In this document: positions 10,184 to 19,260 of the stretch, one piece after another
How the letters are laid out: each line of letters starts with the position of its first letter
Numbering within the stretch: position 1 is the stretch's first letter
Origin: Arcobacter sp. F2176
GTDB lineage: Bacteria; Campylobacterota; Campylobacteria; Campylobacterales; Arcobacteraceae
Direction of reading: 5' to 3'
NCBI RefSeq assembly: GCF_004116465.1
Contig: NZ_PDJV01000007.1
Location: forward strand, 114,511-178,510
DNA length: 64,000 nt
Translations under genes and position numbers: made by a program
Notes under the pieces: generated by a model
What the model was told of the DNA's origin: nothing
Seen by the model: the letters and a program-made list of their open reading frames with translations, nothing else
The model's database searches: none

Positions 10184-10867
10184 ATGGATTATAATCTAGT
10201 AAACCAACTTAGAAGTTTCACTTTACTTTATGCCGAAGATGAAATTGGTATTCAAAATAATATTTTTGAGATTCTTGATTGTATGTTTAAAAACATATAT
10301 CTAGCAAAAGATGGAGAGGAAGCTTATAAGCTATACTTAGAGAAAAAACCTGACTTAATAATTACAGATATTAAAATGCCAAAAATGACAGGACTCGAAC
10401 TAGTCAAAAAAATCAGAGAATCTAATCCAAAGGTGCGAGTAATAATTACTTCTGCACATACTGATTTAGAATATCTTTTAGATGCAACAGAACTTCATTT
10501 AGTAAAATATATAGTAAAACCAATAACAGAAGAGAAACTAAGCCTTGCATTAAGAGCTTTTATAGATAGTTTTGAAAATAGCACTATTTTCAACCTCATA
10601 CCTTTATGGGTTTATGATGAGAGTAAAGCATTAGTAAAAGGTCCAAGTGAAGAGTTTATACTTACAAAAAAAGAGAATATCTTTTTAAAAATGCTTTTAG
10701 TAAAGGGTAGAATCATCACTTACCATGAGATTGAAAATATTCTTTGGGAAGAGACTTCGGTTATGACACAAAATGCCCTAAGGCTATTTATCAAAAATTT
10801 ACGGAAAAAACTCCCTAAAAATATATTAAAAAATATTCAAGGCACAGGATACAGATTAAATATCTAA
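10184..10867 (+). CDS. OmpR-type response regulator
   Basis: 227-residue two-domain regulator. The receiver has the acidic pocket AED, phosphoacceptor Asp62 in TDIKMPKMTG, and Lys112 in KYIVKPI. The C-terminal winged helix (about 150-227) ends in the family motif NIQGTGYRLNI. It reads away from the Cache-domain kinase and is the obvious partner. Its last 12 bases overlap the convergent EI24-like gene. The target is likely the adjacent TRAP operon, by analogy with other Campylobacterota transport loci; no binding site could be assigned. Confidence 0.9.
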   Translation: MDYNLVNQLRSFTLLYAEDEIGIQNNIFEILDCMFKNIYLAKDGEEAYKLYLEKKPDLIITDIKMPKMTGLELVKKIRESNPKVRVIITSAHTDLEYLLDATELHLVKYIVKPITEEKLSLALRAFIDSFENSTIFNLIPLWVYDESKALVKGPSEEFILTKKENIFLKMLLVKGRIITYHEIENILWEETSVMTQNALRLFIKNLRKKLPKNILKNIQGTGYRLNI

Positions 10868-11641
10868 TCCATTTTGTCTTATTTTTTTCAACTCTATAAA
10901 ATATCCATTTGATAAATATACTATAAAAAATACAGCAGAAAAAAGTGCTATAAAAGGTATCATTGACATAAAATATAATATCAAAGTTCTAAATCTAAAT
11001 AGATTTTTTTTACTAGTATATATCTCAAAATATTCCCTAGAACTCAACATTGTAGATGTAACATCAAAATTCAAAAGCTTATGAAAAAAGTAGTAAATAG
11101 GTAAATTAAAAGCAATAATATTTACTAAAGGTATAAAATACAAAGGAATAAAAAGTATAAATAATAACATCATCACAACTAAACTTTTAAAAGCAACCCA
11201 AAGTGGAGAAATAAGTGAGCCATGACCTTTTAATACTAAATCAGGATAATGCCTTTTTCGTAAAGTCTCTATAATCATAGGAGTTAAAAATCCAATTATT
11301 ATCAAAGTTGTAAAAATAGAAAAAAACAATATAAAAAATGTACCTACAGTAAAAAGTAAAAATCCAGCTAACCAAGCAGTTACAGAATAGTGTAAAAGAA
11401 AAGTTAAAACATTGACTGCCCAAACATAAAAAAATGGAGCATTTGGATCAACTGTAAATTCTTCTCCATTTTGTACTTGAATAATCACTTGGTCAAGTGA
11501 AGAGAGACTATAATCTGCAAAACCCATAAATATAAGAATCATAACAACAACTGTCACCAAAAGAGGAATAATAGCAATTTTTAATATTCCAGGGGTAAAA
11601 AAATCTTTTAAACTTCTTTTTATCAATTCTACTTCATTCAA
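10856..11641 (-). CDS. EI24/CysZ-like membrane protein
   Basis: 261 residues with a start sequence MNEVELIKRSLKDFFTPGIL and about four to six membrane segments (near 18-40, 70-120, 145-180 and 220-245). This layout matches the EI24 domain family that includes the sulfate permease CysZ, and proteins of this size are common in Campylobacterota. There is no sulfate-assimilation gene nearby, so sulfate transport is not claimed. It starts 9 bp after the radical SAM gene stop, so the two are probably co-transcribed. Confidence 0.7.
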   Translation of the reverse strand: MNEVELIKRSLKDFFTPGILKIAIIPLLVTVVVMILIFMGFADYSLSSLDQVIIQVQNGEEFTVDPNAPFFYVWAVNVLTFLLHYSVTAWLAGFLLFTVGTFFILFFSIFTTLIIIGFLTPMIIETLRKRHYPDLVLKGHGSLISPLWVAFKSLVVMMLLFILFIPLYFIPLVNIIAFNLPIYYFFHKLLNFDVTSTMLSSREYFEIYTSKKNLFRFRTLILYFMSMIPFIALFSAVFFIVYLSNGYFIELKKIRQNGLDI

Positions 11642-11650
11642 TCCAAATCC

Positions 11651-12526
11651 TTATTTATCAAATCTCGTTCTAAAAGAACATTTTTGGCAAAGTTCTTCTA
11701 AAACTATACCTTTTTTAAAACCATCTTTTATATCATGTACTCTTTTTGATTTTAAAATATTTTCCAAACCATTTTCAAAAACATTTCCTAAATCTATACA
11801 GGCATCTTTATCCAAACAGCATGGAACAGCTGTTCCATTTGCTAATATTCCAAAATGAGAGTCCAAACCATAACAAAAGCCCTTATCAGAGACAAATTCA
11901 TTTTCCAAACTTGGCCACTCAAAATAATCGTCAAAATTGAAAAATATCTTCCTTGCAACTCTTATATTTTTTGGTTTTGCCACATAAAATTCATCAATAT
12001 TTAAAGTCAAATCAAAGTATTCAAAAGCTTTTTCAAAAACTTTTCTATTGAACTCTTTTGCACTTTTTTCTTCATCAAAATTCCAGATTCTCAAATTTAT
12101 GAAAAATTCAACTTCTTTTTCCAAGGCATATTTACAAAAATCAAAAATAGGAGTTAAATATTCATCTAAACTCTTTTTATGAGAGTTTCCATTATATGAA
12201 TTAATTGAAAAATTTATTTGTTTGATTGCACTATTACACAATGTTTCAAATTGTTCTTCTTTTAAGTTATATGCAGTAGTTGTAAGATTGACTTTTAAAC
12301 CATGTTTTTTACTTATGTCCAAGTATTGATTTAAATTTGATACAACTAATGGATCACCAACTACATGGTATGCTAACTCTTTTGTAACACTTGAAAGTTC
12401 ACTATTTATCTTTTCAAACTTATCTAAACTCATTGTTGTACTTGGTAAGTTTTTTGGAGGACAAAATGAACATTTTAAATTACAAATATTAGTTATTTCT
12501 ATATGGACTTTTTTAAACTTTTTTAT
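11651..12526 (-). CDS. Radical SAM/SPASM-domain protein with apparent ATA start
   Basis: 291 residues if begun at the ATA codon 12526-12524. The first ATG in frame (12433) would delete the radical SAM cluster motif, which is plainly encoded upstream: VHIEITNICNLKCSFCPP, i.e. CxxxCxxC. Reading further upstream meets a stop (TAA at 12532-12530), so only non-ATG/GTG/TTG codons are available; ATA has AAAGG about 6 bases before it. The C-terminus has SPASM-like cysteines (GTAVPCCLDKDAC and LCQKC), which bind auxiliary Fe-S clusters in enzymes that modify peptides or metabolites. Substrate unknown; the EI24-like gene follows. A base error in ATG is the alternative to a true ATA start. Confidence 0.8.
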   Translation of the reverse strand: MKKFKKVHIEITNICNLKCSFCPPKNLPSTTMSLDKFEKINSELSSVTKELAYHVVGDPLVVSNLNQYLDISKKHGLKVNLTTTAYNLKEEQFETLCNSAIKQINFSINSYNGNSHKKSLDEYLTPIFDFCKYALEKEVEFFINLRIWNFDEEKSAKEFNRKVFEKAFEYFDLTLNIDEFYVAKPKNIRVARKIFFNFDDYFEWPSLENEFVSDKGFCYGLDSHFGILANGTAVPCCLDKDACIDLGNVFENGLENILKSKRVHDIKDGFKKGIVLEELCQKCSFRTRFDK

Positions 12527-12628
12527 GTTTTACCTTTAAATTAATTATTGATTTAGCAATACAATTGAGATATTATACACTATTTGATATAATCACACTT
12601 TTAAAATATAAAACTAAAAGGAATAGTT

Positions 12629-13939
12629 ATCAAAACTTTCAACACAATAAAACTTTGTTCAGAAATTTTAAAAGCTCTTGAAGAAGAAGGATATGAGAAA
12701 CCAACTGAAGTTCAAGAAAAAGTAATACCTGTATTACTTAAAAATAGTGATGTAATTGCAACTGCACAAAGTGGTACAGGTAAAACTGCTGCCTTTGTAC
12801 TTCCTATTTTACAAAAACTTTTTGAAACAAAAGATAATGATTCTACAAATAAAAGAGTTCTTAGAAGTTTGATTTTAGTTCCTACACGAGAATTAGCAAA
12901 ACAAATAGAAAAAAGTATCTCACATTATGGAAGATATTTAGACATAAAACAGACTATTGTTGTGGGGGGATTAAGTCATAAAGAGCAAATTAGAAAAATA
13001 AATGCTGGAATTGATGTACTGGTTGCAACACCAGGAAGACTGCTTGACCATATAAAAACAAAATCTGTAAACTTATCAAGTATAAATAATATAGTTCTTG
13101 ATGAAGCTGATACTATGCTTGAAATGGGATTTTTAAAAGATATTGAACTTATATTTTCTCAATGTGCAAAAACAAGGCATATAGGAATGTTTTCTGCAAC
13201 TATCAATCAAAATATTAAAAAACTTGCAAAAGAGTTTTTACAGAAACCAGTTGTAATAGAAGTTTCTTCACAACGATCAAGTGTGGATATAATTGACCAA
13301 CAAATATATTTAATGGATGAAGACAAAAAAATAGAATTTTTATCATATCTAATTGGTTCAGAGAATTGGGAACAAGTTTTAGTATTTGTAAATACTAAAC
13401 TAAAAGCGGACGAGATAACAAAACAGTTCAATTTAGATGGGTTAAAAACAGCTTGTATCCATGGAGATATTAAACAACCAGTTCGAGCAAGAGCACTGGA
13501 AGGCTTTAAAGATAAGACTCTAAGAGTACTTGTAGCAACTGATATTGCAGCAAGGGGAATAGATATAGAACTATTGCCAAATGTAGTGAATTTTGAACTA
13601 CCTGAGACGACAGTTGATTATACACATAGAATAGGAAGAACAGGACGAGCTGGTAATCCAGGGGTCGCTACTACATTATTATGTGTAAAAGAGTATGTAC
13701 AAATGGCTGAGATAGAAAAAGAGCTAATAATAAATGTACCAAGACTTACACATGATGAATATGAGCTAAATGAAAAACAACCAAGAGTTGCAAGATTTAA
13801 GACACAATCACTTAGTCAGAAAAAAGGTTTAAGAGATAATAAAAATAAAAAACCTAAAGATAAAGCTCAGTTACCAAAAAAAGCAGCAAAAAAGAAAAAA
13901 ACAACAAAAAGAGATGCAAATAGAAGCTTTGGGAGATAA
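12629..13939 (+). CDS. DEAD-box RNA helicase with apparent ATC start
   Basis: ATP-dependent RNA helicase, about 436 residues. Motifs in order: Q motif (EKPTEVQEKVIP), motif I AQSGTGKT, Ia PTRELA, TPGR, motif II DEAD, motif III SAT, motif V ATDIAARGID and motif VI HRIGRTGR, then a Lys/Arg-rich tail ending KRDANRSFGR. The first ATG/GTG/TTG in frame is TTG at 12869, which lies after motif I and cannot be the start. The frame is closed upstream of 12601. The best start is ATC at 12629-12631, with AAAAGGA (12616-12622) six bases ahead. Bacterial rare starts can serve autoregulation, but a sequence error in ATG is equally possible. Likely roles are ribosome assembly or mRNA turnover. Confidence 0.9.
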   Translation: MKTFNTIKLCSEILKALEEEGYEKPTEVQEKVIPVLLKNSDVIATAQSGTGKTAAFVLPILQKLFETKDNDSTNKRVLRSLILVPTRELAKQIEKSISHYGRYLDIKQTIVVGGLSHKEQIRKINAGIDVLVATPGRLLDHIKTKSVNLSSINNIVLDEADTMLEMGFLKDIELIFSQCAKTRHIGMFSATINQNIKKLAKEFLQKPVVIEVSSQRSSVDIIDQQIYLMDEDKKIEFLSYLIGSENWEQVLVFVNTKLKADEITKQFNLDGLKTACIHGDIKQPVRARALEGFKDKTLRVLVATDIAARGIDIELLPNVVNFELPETTVDYTHRIGRTGRAGNPGVATTLLCVKEYVQMAEIEKELIINVPRLTHDEYELNEKQPRVARFKTQSLSQKKGLRDNKNKKPKDKAQLPKKAAKKKKTTKRDANRSFGR

Positions 13940-13942
13940 AAT

Positions 13943-14272
13943 ATGATGGATATGATTTTAAATGAAAATGATTTAGTAGTAGGTGCAAGTTTTGAAAATG
14001 GAACAATTCAAGACTATGTTGATGAAGCAAACACCTATGGACTAATAAGAATAGAAGATACTACTGTAAACTGGTTTTTACATAATCAAGATGATGCAAG
14101 TGATGAGATGCAGGAATTATATGAAAAAGTAACTGCTAGTGAAAACCATTATATCAAAAATGATTTTGGTGAAGAGGTTGTACTTTTTGATAAAAAAGGA
14201 ACTGTTTCATTTGAAGATTTTATTGAAAAAATAGATGAATACTTGGATGTTGAATTAGTAAATGCTTTATAG
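13943..14272 (+). CDS. Small acidic protein of unknown function
   Basis: 109 residues starting MMDMILNENDLVVGASFENG, strongly acidic, with no membrane segment, signal peptide or cysteine. It begins 3 bp after the helicase stop and so is almost certainly translated from the helicase mRNA. An internal start at the third Met is possible. I do not recognise a named family. A role linked to the helicase, perhaps in RNA or cold-shock physiology, is suggested only by co-transcription. Confidence 0.65.
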   Translation: MMDMILNENDLVVGASFENGTIQDYVDEANTYGLIRIEDTTVNWFLHNQDDASDEMQELYEKVTASENHYIKNDFGEEVVLFDKKGTVSFEDFIEKIDEYLDVELVNAL

Positions 14273-14284
14273 CAATTTACTAAT

Positions 14285-14803
14285 TTAAATTTTCATTCTT
14301 TTTAATATCTCAAAAGTTTTACTAACATCATAAGTAGCACTGTGATGTTTACTTTCATCAAACTCAATACCATAATAAAAACACACTTCATCTAAAGTTG
14401 GATTTTTAATTTTGGCATTTTTATTTAAAGCTTTTACAATATGCTTATTCTCTTTCATTGTACAAATATGATTTTTAAAATTTACAATTTGTCTTAAATG
14501 ACGAAGCTCAAAACTAATATTGTGAGCAACCAGTGTTTCTGCTCCACCACAAAACTCTACAAACTCTTCATCTTCTTTAAAATAAGAGGCATAAGAGGAG
14601 TTTTGTCTAATTTTTAGTATAGCTTCAGGGGAAAGTTTATGAACCTCATAAGAGAAAGGATTCACAGGATAACGAGAGAGATAGTATCTATGAAACTTAT
14701 CACAAACTGTATATTCTCCATTTACTAACTCTAATTTTACAGCTGCTGCTTCTATAACATCATGTTCATTATGGCTATTTGTTTCAAAGTCTAAAATTAT
14801 CAT
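14285..14803 (-). CDS. 3'-5' exonuclease, DnaQ/RNase T-like DEDDh fold
   Basis: 172 residues, a bare exonuclease domain. Motif Exo I is ILDFETNS, giving Asp and Glu; Exo III is HHSATYDVSKT, with the DEDDh histidine and aspartate. Exo II reads AHNISFELRHL, where most homologues have Asp (NxxFD), so here Glu stands at a metal-ligand position. The overall length fits DNA polymerase III epsilon-like exonucleases that act outside the replicase. The gene overlaps the GGDEF-EAL stop by 4 bases (ATGA), so it is the last member of the TonB receptor operon, though no functional link is obvious. Confidence 0.8.
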   Translation of the reverse strand: MIILDFETNSHNEHDVIEAAAVKLELVNGEYTVCDKFHRYYLSRYPVNPFSYEVHKLSPEAILKIRQNSSYASYFKEDEEFVEFCGGAETLVAHNISFELRHLRQIVNFKNHICTMKENKHIVKALNKNAKIKNPTLDEVCFYYGIEFDESKHHSATYDVSKTFEILKRMKI

Positions 14804-16725
14804 CTAACAACTAAATCTTTTGTTTCAAAAGAAGAGGGAATAGAGAAATAAAAACCTTGAGAGTATTCTATTCCTAAAGACTCTATTTTATCAAAAATCT
14901 CTTTGCTACTAACATATTCAACTATTACTTTTATATTGGCTTCTTTTGCAAAGGCTACAATACTTTTTACCAATAAAAAGGATACATCATCTTCAAGTAT
15001 TCGTTTAATAATATTTCCATCAATTTTTATATAATCAGTTTTTATTTCAGTAAGATAAATAAAGTTTGAATATCCACTTCCAAAATCATCTATATAAATC
15101 TTATATCCCAACTCTTTTAACATAGATAGGTTTTCTTTTGCATCAAGACAAGTCATAATATCTTCATTTTCAACTAACTCTAAACCCAACCTGTTTGATA
15201 CGCTTCTATCTTCTGCATAAGTTATTAAAATACTTAAAATAGAATCATTTATTATATCTTGGGGATTTAGATTAACATTGATTTTGATTTTTTCATCTTC
15301 TAAAAGTCTTTTATAACAAATATCTAAAACACATTTTGTAATATTTCTTAAAATAAATGTACCACGAATAGCAGGTAAAATTTTATCAGGAGTAATGATT
15401 GTTCCATCTTTATCTACTATTCGTAAAAGTGCTTCATAATGTGATATCTCTTTTGTTTGTGTATCAACAATCCCTTGATAAAAACAAATTACTCTATTCT
15501 CATCCATTGCCTCATTTATTTCGCTAATAGACAAACAATTAGCAATTTGATCTTCATTTTCATCATAAATTTCAATAGTATTTCTACCTTTGTTTTTTGC
15601 ACTATATAAAGCAATATCTGCTAGCTTAAAAGCCTCTGAAAAAGTTTTTGATTTAAAAGGAACAAGATTAACTCCAATAGAAACAGTAATATTAATATAA
15701 TTTTCATTATTGATATAAAATTTATTTTTCTGAATATTTTTATAAATTCGCTCTATTATGTTTAAAGCACTAGCATGGTCATTTCTTCTAGCTTTTGCTA
15801 AAATAACAAACTCTTCTCCTCCATACCTAATAACAATATCTTCTTTAGTTCTTGTAGATTTTAGAATTATTTTTGCCACATCTTTTAATATCTTATCTCC
15901 AATATCATGCCCATAAGTATCATTTACTCTTTTGAAAAAATCTATATCAAGGGTAGCTAAAACATAATCATTTAAATTAATAAAATCTTCTGATTCTTGT
16001 AAATAGTTTCTATTATAAACATTTGTTAACTTATCAATATAAACTACTTTTTTCATAACACTATATTTGAATGTCTGAATAATTAAGATTATTAAGAAAA
16101 TAAAAGTAATAAGAATAATTCCAATAATTACATTTTTGATTACAGTAATCATCTCATTGATATCTTCAATCTTATTGATTGAAAAATCTATTGCTAAAAT
16201 AAGTTTCACTTCACCATTTTGAATAATAGGTACAAGGTATGTAATTGATAATTCATGCAAAAGTTTGTGCATTATTAATTGAGGTTCTTTAGTCTTATAT
16301 AAATTAAACCACTTTTCACTTTCTATATCAAATTTTTGATTTATTGTAGCTTTTTCAGCAGGCTTTGAACCATCAACTAAAAATCTAAATATACCTTTTT
16401 CATCTTTATATAAAAGGTATGCATATTTTATATTCTTTGTTAAAAGTATTTTTAGATGTTCTTCTATTCTCTTTTGCAATGTAAAATCTTTTTCTATGTA
16501 TTTAACATAATCTTCATTTTTAGCATTATTTAATATTCTTTCTATTGAAGTAGCATCATTTCTGGCAATAGAGATAACATCAAAAATAGAAATTTCAACC
16601 ATTTTCTTTTCAACTTTATTCTCTAATATCGTAATTCCATATAAAAGCAAAAGCAAAAGGGAAGAAATGAATGCAGTTAGAAGTATAATCCTTAAAGGAT
16701 TTTTTATAAATAACTTATCTTTCAT
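14800..16725 (-). CDS. Membrane GGDEF-EAL protein (cyclic di-GMP synthesis/hydrolysis)
   Basis: About 641 residues from the ATG at 16725 (GGAAG 6-7 bases ahead); an ATG at 16749 is possible but overlaps the previous gene more. Membrane segments near 12-32 and 195-216 bracket a periplasmic sensor domain. The diguanylate cyclase motif is RYGGEEF (about 299-305) and the phosphodiesterase motif is EALLRI (about 430-435). The EAL catalytic set appears complete (ELVE, DDFGSGYS, DYIKIDG, and VEYVSS in place of the usual AEGVE loop), so both activities are possible. Its position after a TonB receptor and a YfiR-like protein suggests periplasmic or envelope control of c-di-GMP. Confidence 0.92.
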   Translation of the reverse strand: MKDKLFIKNPLRIILLTAFISSLLLLLLYGITILENKVEKKMVEISIFDVISIARNDATSIERILNNAKNEDYVKYIEKDFTLQKRIEEHLKILLTKNIKYAYLLYKDEKGIFRFLVDGSKPAEKATINQKFDIESEKWFNLYKTKEPQLIMHKLLHELSITYLVPIIQNGEVKLILAIDFSINKIEDINEMITVIKNVIIGIILITFIFLIILIIQTFKYSVMKKVVYIDKLTNVYNRNYLQESEDFINLNDYVLATLDIDFFKRVNDTYGHDIGDKILKDVAKIILKSTRTKEDIVIRYGGEEFVILAKARRNDHASALNIIERIYKNIQKNKFYINNENYINITVSIGVNLVPFKSKTFSEAFKLADIALYSAKNKGRNTIEIYDENEDQIANCLSISEINEAMDENRVICFYQGIVDTQTKEISHYEALLRIVDKDGTIITPDKILPAIRGTFILRNITKCVLDICYKRLLEDEKIKINVNLNPQDIINDSILSILITYAEDRSVSNRLGLELVENEDIMTCLDAKENLSMLKELGYKIYIDDFGSGYSNFIYLTEIKTDYIKIDGNIIKRILEDDVSFLLVKSIVAFAKEANIKVIVEYVSSKEIFDKIESLGIEYSQGFYFSIPSSFETKDLVVR

Positions 16726-17182
16726 CAAAATCTTCCACAAATTGGTCATAATCTTTTGGTAATTTGATGTGTTCTTTGGTTAATCTTGCTTTTATAAAAA
16801 CAATATTAGGTCTACTTTTATTCCAAAAAAATGCTCCGAAATATTTTCTATTGGAAAGTAGTTTTTTATAGTTATTAGTAAAGAATAATTTGTTTTTTTG
16901 AGAACAACTATTAATATCTTCCTTATTATTTTTAACGAAAACAAAGTTTGAATTTTCACAAGTTTTAGTCAAAAGAAAATATTTAGAATAAACTCTTTTT
17001 TCCATATTAGTTATATTTGGAATAAAAAGCCTAATATCTTCATTTAAAGAACTTTTTGCAATTTTTGCAATAATTTTTGCTTCTAATTCAATCTCTTTAT
17101 CATATTCATTGACTAAAAAAGTATATTGAGAAGAAGAAAATAAAGATGAAATAATACTTAATATTAAGATTAGGCTTTTCAT
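16715..17182 (-). CDS. YfiR-like periplasmic protein (tentative)
   Basis: 155 residues from the ATG at 17182, whose A is shared with the receptor's stop (TAATG); an in-frame ATG four codons upstream is also possible. Signal peptide of about 18 residues (MKSLILILSIISSLFSSS), then a soluble domain with two cysteines (TCENSN and INSCSQ) that could form a disulfide. Size, export and position before a membrane diguanylate cyclase match the YfiR/DUF4154 group, whose model member is a periplasmic redox-sensitive inhibitor of YfiN. Sequence similarity by eye is weak, so the family call is provisional. It overlaps both neighbours. Confidence 0.55.
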   Translation of the reverse strand: MKSLILILSIISSLFSSSQYTFLVNEYDKEIELEAKIIAKIAKSSLNEDIRLFIPNITNMEKRVYSKYFLLTKTCENSNFVFVKNNKEDINSCSQKNKLFFTNNYKKLLSNRKYFGAFFWNKSRPNIVFIKARLTKEHIKLPKDYDQFVEDFDER

Positions 17183-19077
17183 TAGAATACCCATTTCAGT
17201 GTCATAGTAACACTTCTTCCATAATCTTTAAGTGCAAAGTCTTTTTTTGTACTTACATCATAAAAAAGAGATTGAGTTGATTTATTAAAAATATTCTCAC
17301 CCTTTAAACTCAGACTTAAATTTTTAGTTACATTATATGTACTACCAATACTTACATCATAGGCACTACCAACATGAACATCTTTATAAGAATATGAACT
17401 TTTGTAGTTTAATGAAGTAAAATACTCAAACCTTTTATACTCTCCCATATACTTAATGTATCCACCATCTTGTGAATTATTTGCAATCTCACTCAAACTT
17501 GTTAAATAATAATTAAGTTTTATTTTATCTTGGTTTGCAAAATTATACTCATAATCAAATATCCAACCATCAGTTGTAATTTTGTGATCAACATTTACAA
17601 AACCATAAGAAGAAAGATATATAAAATCTTTTATAGTAACATGATCATATGTTATTCCAAATTTTGAGTTATCTGTAGTAAAAACACCTTCAAGAGTGTA
17701 GAATCTGTACTTTTGCTCTTTTAATTCTTTGTTAGAAGGTAAAGCAAAATCTATACTATAAAAATCTTGAGGTACAGTTGTTATTGTATAAAAACTTTTT
17801 AGACCAAAATTTTTATAAGGGGTATAAATAGTTCCTATTCTATAATTACTATTTGTAGAATCTTTTAAAAATCCTTTTCTTTTGTATTTATCATACTTTG
17901 CATTTCCTATAATTATTAAATCATCTTTTATTTTATAATCATCTTGAAATAACACAGAATAAACACTCTCTTCATTAAAGTTGTTAAACTCTCCTACATC
18001 AATAGAAGTATTTGAATTAATAAGAGTTCTATTATTTACTTCATACTTTTTATTTTCCATGCTTAGTGCAGCTAAAAAGTTATTGTTTTTATAATTAAAT
18101 GTTTTTGATAAATATGCATTTGTTTTTGTTAGCTTTAAATCTTCATTATATTTTGTAATATTTTGTAAAGGAGAAAAAAGATAAGGAATAATTGTAATGC
18201 CTTCCTTATTTTCTTCTTCATATTTTCTATTATTTTTCCCAATTGAAAAATTAAATTTTATTGATTTATCATCTAAAAAATACTTGGTAACATCTAAAAA
18301 ATAGTTTTTTGAATATATTTCACCACTGTTTGGAGTTATATCTTTTGAGAATCCCATATAGTTATCTTTTCTTAAATCACTATACCCAACATTGATACTT
18401 GTTGTTTCATTCTTTACATCTAAGTAAAGATATCTCCTATGAGAATCATTTGAAAGTTTTCTGTCTTTATAATCGGACTCATCTCTTATTTTTGTATTAT
18501 TTAAATATATTAAATATGACCAATCTGTACCTAATTGAGATGAATAAGTAAATCCATTTGAATTTGTATGATTATTAGAAATTTGAGAAGTAATTTCAGC
18601 ACCATTTTCTTTTTCAGGATTTTTAGTATAAAGTCTTATAAAATATACTCCACTATCATTTCCAAGAGAAAAAGAACTTTGTCCATAATATATCTCAACA
18701 TGGTCAATAAAATCTAAAGGTAAATCACCCCAAATAATAAAGGGTGATTTAGTTTGAGCTGAGCTTATTTCATGGTCATTTATAAAAAACCTAAAAAATC
18801 CACTAACAGTTGTTTTACTTCCTGCAAGGGATGGATTAGATACTCCATATCTATTTTTATTTAGTGTAAAAAGGGGAAGTTCTTTTAAGATATCACTTAA
18901 TTTATGGTATTGCATAAGTTTCATCTCTTTTTGCGAATAAATACGAACATGCCCCATTTTCTCATCTACAGTTTGCAATGAGTTTTCAGTGGTTTTTTCA
19001 TATTGATCAAGTAAAGATTCTAAAGTACTTGAAAATAATGTTGAAAGAAATAAAAAAAGCAATAATAATATTTTCAT
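17182..19077 (-). CDS. TonB-dependent outer-membrane receptor
   Basis: 631 residues: signal peptide at 1-16 (MKILLLLFLFLSTLFSS), plug domain at about 40-160 (KLSDILKELPLFTLNKNRYG and DFIDHVEIYYG), then a beta-barrel rich in alternating aromatic strands and ending in TMTLKWVF, with the terminal Phe required for barrel insertion. The ligand is not evident; no siderophore or cobalamin genes adjoin it. It heads an operon with overlapping downstream genes for a periplasmic protein, a GGDEF-EAL enzyme and an exonuclease, so it may report on an extracellular ligand to c-di-GMP metabolism rather than, or in addition to, importing it. Confidence 0.88.
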   Translation of the reverse strand: MKILLLLFLFLSTLFSSTLESLLDQYEKTTENSLQTVDEKMGHVRIYSQKEMKLMQYHKLSDILKELPLFTLNKNRYGVSNPSLAGSKTTVSGFFRFFINDHEISSAQTKSPFIIWGDLPLDFIDHVEIYYGQSSFSLGNDSGVYFIRLYTKNPEKENGAEITSQISNNHTNSNGFTYSSQLGTDWSYLIYLNNTKIRDESDYKDRKLSNDSHRRYLYLDVKNETTSINVGYSDLRKDNYMGFSKDITPNSGEIYSKNYFLDVTKYFLDDKSIKFNFSIGKNNRKYEEENKEGITIIPYLFSPLQNITKYNEDLKLTKTNAYLSKTFNYKNNNFLAALSMENKKYEVNNRTLINSNTSIDVGEFNNFNEESVYSVLFQDDYKIKDDLIIIGNAKYDKYKRKGFLKDSTNSNYRIGTIYTPYKNFGLKSFYTITTVPQDFYSIDFALPSNKELKEQKYRFYTLEGVFTTDNSKFGITYDHVTIKDFIYLSSYGFVNVDHKITTDGWIFDYEYNFANQDKIKLNYYLTSLSEIANNSQDGGYIKYMGEYKRFEYFTSLNYKSSYSYKDVHVGSAYDVSIGSTYNVTKNLSLSLKGENIFNKSTQSLFYDVSTKKDFALKDYGRSVTMTLKWVF

Positions 19078-19172
19078 CTAATACCTAGTTTTGTAGTCAT
19101 ATACGCACATAAAGCCAAATTTTAGCCAAAATAAATTTAATTGTTTATTTAAAACATTTAATGTTGCATAAT

Positions 19173-19198
19173 ATGAAACTAGAAATAATTAGTTTCAT
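19173..19198. promoter_or_regulatory. Palindromic operator-like site upstream of the DJ-1/PfpI gene
   Basis: Perfect 9-bp arms ATGAAACTA and TAGTTTCAT are separated by 8 bases, 62 bp before the start of the PfpI-type gene and 95 bp after the divergent receptor start. The IclR-family regulator encoded two genes along is a plausible binder, since such regulators often control their neighbours through short palindromes (inference). Confidence 0.5.
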
Positions 19199-19260
19199 TT
19201 TAAATTCTAAATTAAAACTTTATGATATATCATTTATCAATAATAAAAAGGAGAAATATT

